DNA of 64,000 nucleotides. Origin: Lentilitoribacter sp. Alg239-R112 (GTDB lineage: Bacteria > Pseudomonadota > Alphaproteobacteria > Rhizobiales > Rhizobiaceae). This document shows positions 56,971-64,000 of this stretch, piece by piece (positions within the stretch are counted from its first letter, which is position 1; the number at the start of each line of letters is the position of its first letter). The position numbers and the translations under genes are program-made. The notes below the pieces were generated by a model. That model was not told the origin of the DNA. It searched no databases and was given only the letters and a program-made list of their open reading frames with translations. The stretch lies in the NCBI RefSeq assembly GCF_900537175.1, contig NZ_LS999834.1:623406-687405 (forward strand), read 5' to 3'.

Positions 56971-57951
56971 ATGGAAGTCAGCAATCAACCTAAACTCGTC
57001 ACAGTTTTTGGTGGTTCAGGTTTTCTTGGACGCCATATCGTTCGTCTTTTGGCAAAAGAAGGTTACAATATTCGTGTTGCTTGTCGTCGGCCCGACCTTG
57101 CTGGCCACTTACAGCCATTGGGAAATGTTAGCCAGATCACAGCGGTACAGGCAAACTTGCGCTATCGCGATTCTATAGATCGCGCGGTCCAAGGCTCTGA
57201 TTATGTCATAAATTGTGTCGGCATCCTTTTTGAAAGTGGGCGTAATACATTTGATGCGGTTCAGGAATTTGGCGCACGGGCTATTGCAGAAGCGGCAAAA
57301 GCCAACAATGCAAAATTGGTCCATATTTCAGCAATTGGTGCTGATAAAAATTCCAACTCTGATTATGCCAGAACAAAAGGTCGAGCCGAAGAAGCAGTCT
57401 TAAATATTGTGAAAGATGCTGTTATTTTGCGACCATCTATTATTTTTGGTCCAGAAGATGGGTTTTTCAATAAATTTGCTGACATGTCTCGGTTTGCACC
57501 AGCTCTGCCGCTGATAGGTGGTGGCCATACGAAATTCCAACCGGTTTATGTTGCGGATGTTGCGGCGGCTGTTGTCAAAGGTGTAAATGGCGAACTTCAG
57601 GCTGGCAAAACGTATGAACTCGGCGGACCAGAGGTCATGAGTTTTAAAGAATGCCTACAGCTTATGCTTAAAGTTATTTCCCGTAAACGCATGATGGTCT
57701 CGCTACCTTGGGCAATCGCCTCCCTGATTGGCAGCATAACCTCACTTATACCATTTATCGATCCGCCACTTACACCAGATCAAGTCGAACTTCTTAAGCA
57801 AGATAATGTGGTATCAACAGATGCCGAGAACGCTGATCTTGATCTTCAATCAATGGGTATTGCGCCGACAGCACTTGAAGCCATTCTCCCAACCTATTTG
57901 GTACATTATCGCCCCGCAGGCCAATATACGAAGATGAATTCATCATCATAA
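56971..57951 (+). CDS. NDUFA9-like NAD(P)-binding protein
   Basis: A 326-residue extended short-chain dehydrogenase of the complex I NDUFA9 family, common in alphaproteobacteria. The N-terminal VTVFGGSGFLGRHIVRLLAK is the GxxGxxG nucleotide site; an SAIGAD and YARTKGRAEE (Tyr-x-x-x-Lys) site follows. NDUFA9 homologues are accessory subunits of complex I in mitochondria; the bacterial role may be assembly or quinone-related. The C-terminal segment (FIDPPLTPDQVELLKQDNVV) is typical of this family. Confidence 0.88.
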   Translation: MEVSNQPKLVTVFGGSGFLGRHIVRLLAKEGYNIRVACRRPDLAGHLQPLGNVSQITAVQANLRYRDSIDRAVQGSDYVINCVGILFESGRNTFDAVQEFGARAIAEAAKANNAKLVHISAIGADKNSNSDYARTKGRAEEAVLNIVKDAVILRPSIIFGPEDGFFNKFADMSRFAPALPLIGGGHTKFQPVYVADVAAAVVKGVNGELQAGKTYELGGPEVMSFKECLQLMLKVISRKRMMVSLPWAIASLIGSITSLIPFIDPPLTPDQVELLKQDNVVSTDAENADLDLQSMGIAPTALEAILPTYLVHYRPAGQYTKMNSSS

Positions 57952-57980
57952 ATTCATGATACATCATCTACGCAACAGAA

Positions 57981-58006
57981 ATGTTGGAAAACTTGTTTTC
58001 CAACAT
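57981..58006. repeat. Perfect 11-bp inverted repeat
   Basis: ATGTTGGAAAA and TTTTCCAACAT are exact inverted copies around a CTTG loop. No T run follows, although the right arm begins with TTTT. It lies 30 bases after the NDUFA9-like gene and may end that transcript or serve as a protein site. Confidence 0.6.
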
Positions 58007-58159
58007 GGATTTTAACCAAATCAGATGTTTTGGGGTTGCTATTTTTTGCTGTGTCAGCGACATAGCGTTCATATTTCTCAACCCTGAAAACACGATTAAA
58101 ACCCTGTTCAGACTGCGAGGGCTTGTGTCCTCAGGCCAACAACAACAGAGAGCTGTTTT

Positions 58160-58309
58160 ATGATTAAAGCCGTCGTTCCTGCATTCATTCTTGCTGTAAC
58201 AATTATTATATCTGCTTCTGCATTTGCGCCACGCAGCAATATGATTGGAGATGAAGGATGCGACCTTGCTTATGGTATTGAAGGATGCAGCAAAACTTCC
58301 CTACACTAA
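58160..58309 (+). CDS. Small exported peptide of unknown function
   Basis: A 49-residue open frame, MIKAVVPAFILAVTIIISAS onward. The first 22 residues form a convincing signal sequence (basic n-region, long hydrophobic core, then ASAFAP). The mature part, about 27 residues, contains GCDLAYGIEGC, two Cys separated by eight residues. AGAGAG lies eight bases upstream of the ATG. No homologue is known to me. It is convergent with uppP, with a four-base gap. Confidence 0.5.
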   Translation: MIKAVVPAFILAVTIIISASAFAPRSNMIGDEGCDLAYGIEGCSKTSLH

Positions 58310-58313
58310 ATCA

Positions 58314-59117
58314 TTAGGTCAACCAAAGACCTATCAGGCCAGCAGTTCCAATGAATATTCGCCAAATTGCAAATGGCATGAACCCGTGCTTTGAAACAAA
58401 ATCCAGCAGCCCCCTTACCACAAATGCACCCGCGATAAATGCGGTAATAAATCCTACACCTATGATCGATAGATCATCATATGACAGTTGATCTATATTT
58501 TTATAAAGATCGTAAGCAAAAGCTCCAACCATGGTTGGCATTGCCAAAAAGAATGAAAATTCTGCAGCTGATCGCTTATCTGTTCCCATCAATAGAGCAC
58601 CCGCGATTGTTGCACCAGAACGTGATGTTCCTGGCACCATAGCAAGAACTTGGCACATTCCAATTTTTAGAGCCAATGAAGGTGGGTATTCCATCGCATC
58701 AAAATATCGCGGTTTTAATGGTAGACGGTCGATAACCAGCAAGATTACACCACCAATAATCAGTACAATACAAATAAGCATTGGAGCTTCGAAAAGGACC
58801 GTTTTAATGAAATCATGCGCAAGCACCCCAACAAATGCAGCGGGCAGAAAAGCAAGTATAATAGCTGCAACAAACCGTCTTGCTTTTGTACTTTTTGGTA
58901 AATCGATGAAGACTTGCCACAGACGGGTGAAATAGATACTTAGTATAGCTAAGATCGCACCAAGTTGAATAAGTATCTCAAACGTATTGCCCGGTGAATC
59001 AAAACCTATAAAATGCCCGGCGAGAAGAATATGACCTGTTGAAGACACGGGAATAAACTCCGTTAAACCTTCTAGAAGACCTAAAAGAATTGCACCCACT
59101 ATTGTTTGATCAGCCAT
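58314..59117 (-). CDS. uppP: Undecaprenyl-diphosphatase UppP (BacA)
   Basis: A 267-residue inner-membrane enzyme that recycles undecaprenyl pyrophosphate to undecaprenyl phosphate, the lipid carrier for cell wall precursors. Two hallmark motifs are present: [17 protein letters not shown] near the N-terminus (catalytic Glu region) and [15 protein letters not shown]. About eight hydrophobic segments fit the family. Overproduction is linked to bacitracin resistance. Confidence 0.95.
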   Translation of the reverse strand: MADQTIVGAILLGLLEGLTEFIPVSSTGHILLAGHFIGFDSPGNTFEILIQLGAILAILSIYFTRLWQVFIDLPKSTKARRFVAAIILAFLPAAFVGVLAHDFIKTVLFEAPMLICIVLIIGGVILLVIDRLPLKPRYFDAMEYPPSLALKIGMCQVLAMVPGTSRSGATIAGALLMGTDKRSAAEFSFFLAMPTMVGAFAYDLYKNIDQLSYDDLSIIGVGFITAFIAGAFVVRGLLDFVSKHGFMPFAIWRIFIGTAGLIGLWLT

Positions 59118-59298
59118 TGCACTCGTTCCACCTACATTCTAAAGATTTTCTACTTATTGGAATCAAATTCTTTTGATCATCATTTAGCCATTTAAGCCAT
59201 ATAACTCTTGCAGTTATTAATGTCAGTGATAAATTTAAGAAGTTGAAATAAAACTAATCTATTCACTCAATATCATGCCAACGGGATCTGCTTAATTC

Positions 59299-59991
59299 AT
59301 GCCTGTATTGTATCATTACACTTTGTCGCCAGCGTCCCGCTTCATCCGTCTTTGTTTGGGCGAATATAATCTCAAAACCGACCTCGCCGAAGAGTATCCT
59401 TGGGAAATACGCAAAGACTTTCTTGCCATGAACCCTGCAGGGACGCTTCCAGTTTATCTTGACGATACTATGCGAGCATTAAGTGGCGCCCACGTAATGG
59501 CGGAATATTTAGATGAAACACATGGCATTCTGTTTCGTGACAAGAGATTGTTAGCAGAAGACCCATTTGAGCGGGCGGAAACTAGAAGGTTGATGGAATG
59601 GTTTTTGATCAAGCTGGAGAATGAAGTCACAACGCCTCTTCTTAAAGAACGCGTTTATAAGCTTTTTGCACCATCGGTAAATGGTTCATCTGCACCCGAT
59701 TCGAAGAAGCTTCGAGTTGCGCGCAGCAATATTAACCTTCATCTAAAATACTTGAACTGGCTAGCTGGCACTCGAAACTGGCTTGCCAGTGACCGCCTAA
59801 GCTATGCAGACTTAGCCGCAGCATCGGCAATATCAACACTCGATTACCTTGGTGAGGTCCATTGGTCTGAGTTTCCGCAAGCCAAGGAATGGTATCAACG
59901 AATTAAATCACGCCCCTGTTTTCGTCCTCTTCTGGCCGAACGCATTGTAAAAATACCGCCAGTATCGCATTATGCAGATCTTGATTTCTAG
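59299..59991 (+). CDS. Glutathione S-transferase family protein
   Basis: A 230-residue two-domain GST-like protein. The N-terminal thioredoxin-fold domain has LYHYTLSPASRFIRLCLGEY and MNPAGTLPVYLDD with the cis-Pro; the C-terminal helical domain has LSYADLAAASAISTLDYLGE (the N-capping D-L-A-A motif). The substrate is unknown; the family includes detoxifying and thiol-dependent reductases. It is immediately ahead of queG. Confidence 0.85.
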   Translation: MPVLYHYTLSPASRFIRLCLGEYNLKTDLAEEYPWEIRKDFLAMNPAGTLPVYLDDTMRALSGAHVMAEYLDETHGILFRDKRLLAEDPFERAETRRLMEWFLIKLENEVTTPLLKERVYKLFAPSVNGSSAPDSKKLRVARSNINLHLKYLNWLAGTRNWLASDRLSYADLAAASAISTLDYLGEVHWSEFPQAKEWYQRIKSRPCFRPLLAERIVKIPPVSHYADLDF

Positions 59992-60011
59992 TTGGGGTTT
60001 TACGGGTTGAA

Positions 60012-61190
60012 TTGGCAGATCTTTTATCTAACCAGAAGCTAAAAGAATTTCTAATATCGGATGCTGAGCGTTTGGGCTTTTCCGATATGCGGATTACCAG
60101 CGCTGATCAAGTTCCACTACTCAAAGACAATCTGCTAAAGTTTGTTTCCAACCAATATCATGGAACAATGGATTGGTTGAAGGAAACAATTGATCGGCGT
60201 AGTGATGTCAAAACTCTATGGCCCAATGTGAACTCAATCATCATGTTATCCATGTCCTATTCGCCGGACACCGACCCGCTTGGTAATTTGGAAAATCCTG
60301 ATGTAGCCAATATTTCAGTTTATGCACGACATCGCGATTATCATGACCTTATTAAAGGGCGACTTAAAGAGATCGCTGGAAGATTAGCTGCGCGATCGGA
60401 CAAGGATGTGAAAGTCTTCGTCGATACAGCTCCCGTTATGGAAAAACCACTTGCTCAGAAAGCGGGCTTAGGCTGGCAAGGCAAACACACAAACCTTGTT
60501 AGTCGAAAACAAGGTTCATGGTTCTTCCTTGGTTCAATTTTTACAGAAGCAGAGCTTGAGCCTGATGAGGCAGAGAATAATCACTGCGGAACTTGCTCTG
60601 CATGTATTTTGGCCTGTCCTACCAATGCTTTTCCAGCGCCATATAAAATCGATGCACGACGCTGCATTTCCTATTTAACGATAGAACACAAAGGTCCAAT
60701 TGAGCACGAATTTCGAGAGAAAATCGGCAATCGAATTTATGGTTGCGATGACTGCCTTGCTGCCTGCCCATGGAACAAATACGCGATCGAAGCAAATGAA
60801 AACAAGCTAAAAGCTCGCAGCGATTTGATTTCACCTGAACTCGAAGACCTTCTCAAGTTTGATGACGCTGCATTCCGCACGTTCTTTTCCGGCTCACCCA
60901 TCAAACGCATAGGTCGTGATCGCTTTGTTCGAAATGTGTTAATCGCGGCTGGCAATAGCAAAAACCCAAAATATAAAGAAGCCTGTGTCAGATTACTGAA
61001 TGATAAGAATGAGACTGTTCGCGGCGCGGCAATTTGGGCGCTTGCAAAACTAATAAAAAAATCAGAATTGCGGCAACTCTACTCGCAAAACACTAATGAA
61101 AAAGATGCGAGTGTTCTTGATGAATGGAACATAGCTCTTGACCGAGATATAAACCAAGCAATTAGCCAAGTATTGAAAGATAGTAAATGA
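60012..61190 (+). CDS. queG: Epoxyqueuosine reductase QueG
   Basis: A 392-residue cobalamin- and iron-sulfur-dependent enzyme for the last step of queuosine synthesis in tRNA wobble positions. The DUF1730 N-terminal domain is followed by two 4Fe-4S motifs (CGTCSACILACPTNAF and CDDCLAACPW) and a C-terminal HEAT-like repeat (VRGAAIWALAKL). The start is a TTG at 60012; no clear Shine-Dalgarno sequence is seen. Its stop overlaps the start of the next gene by four bases (ATGA). Confidence 0.93.
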   Translation: MADLLSNQKLKEFLISDAERLGFSDMRITSADQVPLLKDNLLKFVSNQYHGTMDWLKETIDRRSDVKTLWPNVNSIIMLSMSYSPDTDPLGNLENPDVANISVYARHRDYHDLIKGRLKEIAGRLAARSDKDVKVFVDTAPVMEKPLAQKAGLGWQGKHTNLVSRKQGSWFFLGSIFTEAELEPDEAENNHCGTCSACILACPTNAFPAPYKIDARRCISYLTIEHKGPIEHEFREKIGNRIYGCDDCLAACPWNKYAIEANENKLKARSDLISPELEDLLKFDDAAFRTFFSGSPIKRIGRDRFVRNVLIAAGNSKNPKYKEACVRLLNDKNETVRGAAIWALAKLIKKSELRQLYSQNTNEKDASVLDEWNIALDRDINQAISQVLKDSK

Positions 61191-62053
61191 GACTTATGAT
61201 TTTTGGCGCAGGGTTTTCTGGCCGCACGATTGGAAAACATATTCAAGATAATTTTCAGTTCATTGGCGGCACGACACGGCAGGACAAAAACTTTTCTCAA
61301 CTTCGTGATGATGGGATCTCACCTTTTCAATTCACCGGTGAGGCATTTTCAGATGTGCTTTCTCAAGAATTAAAAGACGTTACCCACATTATTCAATCGA
61401 TCTCACCAGACAAAGGAGGAGATCCATTGTTACCGCTGATTAGTCATAAGTTGCTTACACTAATGCCGAACCTAAAATGGGTAGGGTATCTTTCAACGGT
61501 GGGCGTTTATGGCAATCATGATGGTGAATGGGTTAACGAAGAAACTGTTTGCAAACCAGTTTCAAAACGGTCCATTGCAAGACTTGACGCGGAAAATGCA
61601 TGGACGAGCCTATGCAACGCGAATGATCTTCCTTTGGCGATTTTACGTCTTTCCGGTATCTACGGCCCGGGCCGGAATACATTCGTAAACTTCGAAAAAG
61701 GTAAAGCACGCCGCCTTGTTAAAGAAGGGCAAGTCTTCAATCGAATTTTTGTCGATGATATTGCACGTGCTGCGAAATTGCTGATGACACAGAATATAAG
61801 CGGCATATTTAATATTACTGATGATGAACCCGCCCCTCCGCAGGACGTTGTTGCCTATGCCGCCGAACTGCTTGGAGTTGAACCACCACCAGAAATTGAT
61901 TTCCAGACAGCAGACCTTACGCCCATGGCTCGCTCATTTTATGGAGAAAATAAACGTGTTTCCAATCAAAAGATTAAAGATCTAGGGTTTGAGTTTTTGC
62001 AGCCCAATTATCGTTCTGCACTTGCCTATTTACACGGCAGATATCACACGTAG
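61187..62053 (+). CDS. NAD-dependent epimerase/dehydratase-like protein
   Basis: A 288-residue extended SDR, similar in outline to YeeZ. The N-terminal MIFGAGFSGRTIG is a GxGxxG-like NAD(P) site. A Tyr-x-x-x-Lys catalytic pair is not obvious: the expected region reads STVGVYGNHDGEWVNEE. The later segment LRLSGIYGPGRN is typical of SDR proteins. It overlaps queG by four bases, indicating translational coupling. The substrate is unknown. Confidence 0.82.
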   Translation: MRLMIFGAGFSGRTIGKHIQDNFQFIGGTTRQDKNFSQLRDDGISPFQFTGEAFSDVLSQELKDVTHIIQSISPDKGGDPLLPLISHKLLTLMPNLKWVGYLSTVGVYGNHDGEWVNEETVCKPVSKRSIARLDAENAWTSLCNANDLPLAILRLSGIYGPGRNTFVNFEKGKARRLVKEGQVFNRIFVDDIARAAKLLMTQNISGIFNITDDEPAPPQDVVAYAAELLGVEPPPEIDFQTADLTPMARSFYGENKRVSNQKIKDLGFEFLQPNYRSALAYLHGRYHT

Positions 62054-62056
62054 ATG

Positions 62057-62602
62057 TTAGGCTGGAATATGGGCTAGTTTCGCCAAAAGTTCGGTGGCGT
62101 TTTTCACGCTCATCTTTTTATGCAGCCGCAACCGAATATCTTCGATGGATCGTGGTGACATAGAAAGCTCAATTGCGATTTCCTTGCTGGTTAGACCCTT
62201 ACTTAAATACAGAATTACCTCTCGTTCACGTGGTGTAAAACTATGGGTTGTTTGCGAAATCACCGCGTAACTCATAATGGTCTTTGCAAGTGGAGCTTCT
62301 CGCGTTAGGGTTTGCGCGCGAAATCGACACCAAATCTGATCACCATCTTTTCGCTTCACCAAACGCTCATCGGTGTATACGCCTTTTTCCTTCAGCGGCT
62401 TTATCCCGATATCGCGCACATTGTCGAACTCTTTCCGAGTTTGATAAAACATTCGAAAGGATTGCTCCAATACTTCATCTTTTTGATAGCCAAGCATCTC
62501 TGCAAACATCAGATTGCAACTTTTAACAATTCGATGTTGGGTCAAAACAATCCCAATGGGCGCACTTTCATATGCAATTTGGTCAAAATTGATATCAGCC
62601 AT
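62057..62602 (-). CDS. PAS domain LuxR-type regulator
   Basis: A 181-residue transcription factor. Residues 1-110 form a PAS domain (YESAPIGIVLTQHRIVKSCN, MLGYQKDEVLEQSFRMFY), and residues 115-180 form a LuxR-type helix-turn-helix (FTPREREVILYLSKGLTSKE, then IAIELSMSPRSIEDIRLRLH). It lacks a receiver domain. The ATG at 62602 is chosen because GGAG lies eight bases upstream. It diverges from the M20 deacylase gene, a candidate target. The PAS signal is unknown. Confidence 0.88.
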   Translation of the reverse strand: MADINFDQIAYESAPIGIVLTQHRIVKSCNLMFAEMLGYQKDEVLEQSFRMFYQTRKEFDNVRDIGIKPLKEKGVYTDERLVKRKDGDQIWCRFRAQTLTREAPLAKTIMSYAVISQTTHSFTPREREVILYLSKGLTSKEIAIELSMSPRSIEDIRLRLHKKMSVKNATELLAKLAHIPA

Positions 62603-62716
62603 GACATTACTCCAAATAGATGCCAATGGTATTTCTACGGTATTGTCCCCGTAGCTACAATAAGCTTAGATATAAATCTTAATACTCAAACGATTATTGC
62701 AAAGTACAAGTGGTCG

Positions 62717-64000
62717 ATGAACAAACAGAATGACATTCAGCCCCTATTAAATCATGCAATTGAGGCAAAGCGTGATGACTTGATTGCGCTCACGCAAGAT
62801 CTTGTTCGAATACCGACACTTAACCCTCCCGGTGATTGCTACTTGGAAGTTTGCGAATATTTAAAACATCGCCTTGAGAAAAGCGGTTTTGACGTTCAAC
62901 TAATCAGGGCTTTTGAGACGCCTGGTGATAGTGATAAATATCCCAGATGGAATATTCTTGCTCGCAAAGAGGGCGCATATGGTGGCGATTGCGTACATTT
63001 TAACTCCCACACTGATGTCGTGGAAGTTGGAAATGGATGGACGAAAGACCCCTTTGGTGCGGAACTTGATGGTGATCTCATCTATGGGCGCGGCACATGC
63101 GATATGAAGGGCGGTTTGGCCTCTTCAATCATAGCGGTTGAAGCCTTTATTGAGACTTTTCCAAGATTTAGCGGTGCCATTGAAATATCCGGTACAGCGG
63201 ACGAAGAAACCGGCGGCTATGGTGGGGTCGCGTATTTAGCTGAAAAAGGCTATTTTTCTCCTTCTCGCGTACAGCATGTGATCATTCCTGAGCCCTTAAA
63301 CAAAGATTGTATCTGTTTGGGGCATCGCGGTGTCTGGTGGGCGGAAATAGAAACCAAAGGCAAGATTGCGCACGGTTCGATGCCATTTCTGGGTGATTGT
63401 GCAGTCCGGCACATGGGCGCTGTTTTGGAAAAAATGGAACATGAGCTGATACCAACACTTTATGAACGAACAACGGCAATGCCCGTCATACCGGAGGGTG
63501 CTAAACACTCAACGATAAACATCAATTCTCTTCATGGTGGGCAAGAGGAACCAGAGGAAGGTTTCACAGGTTTTCCGTCAGCATGCGTTCCAGATTCTGC
63601 GCGCATGGTGATAGATCGCAGATATCTTTTTGAAGAAACCGAAGAAGAAGTTCGGGAAGAAATCACTGAACTTCTCGAACGAGTTAAAAACGAACGCGAG
63701 CATTTTGAATATGACATTACGGAATTATGGACTATTCAGCCGACATTGGCAGACAAAGAAGCGCCCGTAGTTAAAGCCGTCCAAAGTGCAATAGGTTCAG
63801 TTCTTAAATGTGAACCGACATTTGTCGTTTCCCCCGGAACATACGACCAAAAACATATTGACCGTATCGGTAAATTAAAAGACTGTATAGCCTATGGCCC
63901 GGGAATATTGGATCTTGCGCATCAACCGGATGAATATATCAGCGTACAAGACATGCTCGATTCAAGTAAAATAATGGCCAACAGCTTGGTCACACTTCTA
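62717..64000 (+). CDS. M20 ArgE/DapE-type deacylase (runs off end)
   Basis: An open frame of 428 codons that continues past the window. MNKQNDIQPLLNHAIEAKRD starts at an ATG at 62717. Zinc motifs of the M20 family are visible: FNSHTDVV, GRGTCDMKGGLASS, and ADEETGGYGG (with the catalytic Glu). It most resembles acetylornithine deacetylase/succinyl-diaminopimelate desuccinylase-like enzymes; the true substrate is uncertain. The last residues (QDMLDSSKIMANSLVTLL) look like the usual C-terminus, so only a few codons are probably missing. Confidence 0.88.
   Translation, partial: MNKQNDIQPLLNHAIEAKRDDLIALTQDLVRIPTLNPPGDCYLEVCEYLKHRLEKSGFDVQLIRAFETPGDSDKYPRWNILARKEGAYGGDCVHFNSHTDVVEVGNGWTKDPFGAELDGDLIYGRGTCDMKGGLASSIIAVEAFIETFPRFSGAIEISGTADEETGGYGGVAYLAEKGYFSPSRVQHVIIPEPLNKDCICLGHRGVWWAEIETKGKIAHGSMPFLGDCAVRHMGAVLEKMEHELIPTLYERTTAMPVIPEGAKHSTININSLHGGQEEPEEGFTGFPSACVPDSARMVIDRRYLFEETEEEVREEITELLERVKNEREHFEYDITELWTIQPTLADKEAPVVKAVQSAIGSVLKCEPTFVVSPGTYDQKHIDRIGKLKDCIAYGPGILDLAHQPDEYISVQDMLDSSKIMANSLVTLL

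Noticed and set aside
57981..58163. Plus-strand 60-codon frame after the NDUFA9-like gene
   Set aside because: Its start lies inside the perfect inverted repeat, it lacks a ribosome binding site and overlaps the better 49-codon frame.
1..64000. Mobile elements, CRISPR arrays, rRNA and tRNA genes
   Set aside because: No transposase, integrase, regularly spaced repeats, or cloverleaf/rRNA sequence was recognised by reading; a tRNAscan and repeat search would be decisive.

Overview
This window is a stretch of core chromosome from an alphaproteobacterium, most likely of the order Hyphomicrobiales (Rhizobiales). The GC content is only moderate (low to mid 40s percent by eye). The order is suggested by gene order and by lineage-typical genes: irr beside fabA-fabB-fabI, coaBC-ubiB-ubiE-mutM-rpsT leading to dnaA, recF-moeB, dnaK-dnaJ-pmtA-pyrF, actS-hrpB, and a candidate rhizobial-type small RNA beside polA. 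I see no rRNA, tRNA, CRISPR array, prophage, IS element or toxin-antitoxin pair. Coding density is high and codon use looks uniform.

Layout. 1-6.7 kb: the end of gshB, comM, dut, prfC, a 1-Cys peroxiredoxin, a pirin, an Lrp/AsnC regulator and a small DUF6356-like protein. 6.7-12.1 kb: coaBC (fused to a ribbon-helix-helix domain), ubiB and ubiE on the minus strand, then mutM and rpsT on the plus strand. 12.1-17.6 kb: a long dnaA leader, then dnaA-dnaN-recF-moeB. 17.7-24.7 kb: two exported proteins of unknown function, a 2-hydroxyacid dehydrogenase, an SH3-domain protein, irr, fabA-fabB-fabI for unsaturated fatty acid synthesis, and an exported hydrolase. 24.9-26.9 kb: ppk2, a DUF465 protein and a nitroreductase. 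27-37 kb, minus strand: the translation/RNA block rimP-nusA-ylxR-infB-rbfA-truB-rpsO-pnp. 37.2-41.3 kb: an HxlR regulator facing a small membrane protein, a TfoX-like protein, a MATE exporter and the redox-type sensor kinase ActS/RegB. 41.4-51 kb: hrpB, polA, a candidate sRNA, an M20 dipeptidase and a class A penicillin-binding protein. 51-58 kb: dnaK-dnaJ with a heat-shock-type promoter, pmtA, an FMN reductase, pyrF fused to DUF1330, and an NDUFA9-like protein. 58-64 kb: a 49-residue exported peptide, uppP, a GST, queG, an epimerase-like protein, a PAS-LuxR regulator and an M20 deacylase that runs off the end.

Most content is housekeeping, and I found no multi-gene system that looks undescribed. 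The most interesting signals are: (1) the CoaBC enzyme with an antitoxin-type DNA-binding domain, whose own consensus promoter is overlapped by a perfect inverted repeat, suggesting a self-regulating metabolic enzyme; (2) a probable trans-acting sRNA downstream of polA with two long hairpins that expose C-rich anti-Shine-Dalgarno loops; (3) a PyrF-DUF1330 fusion; (4) paired near-identical operators between an HxlR regulator and a membrane protein gene; and (5) a large hairpin between dnaK and dnaJ.
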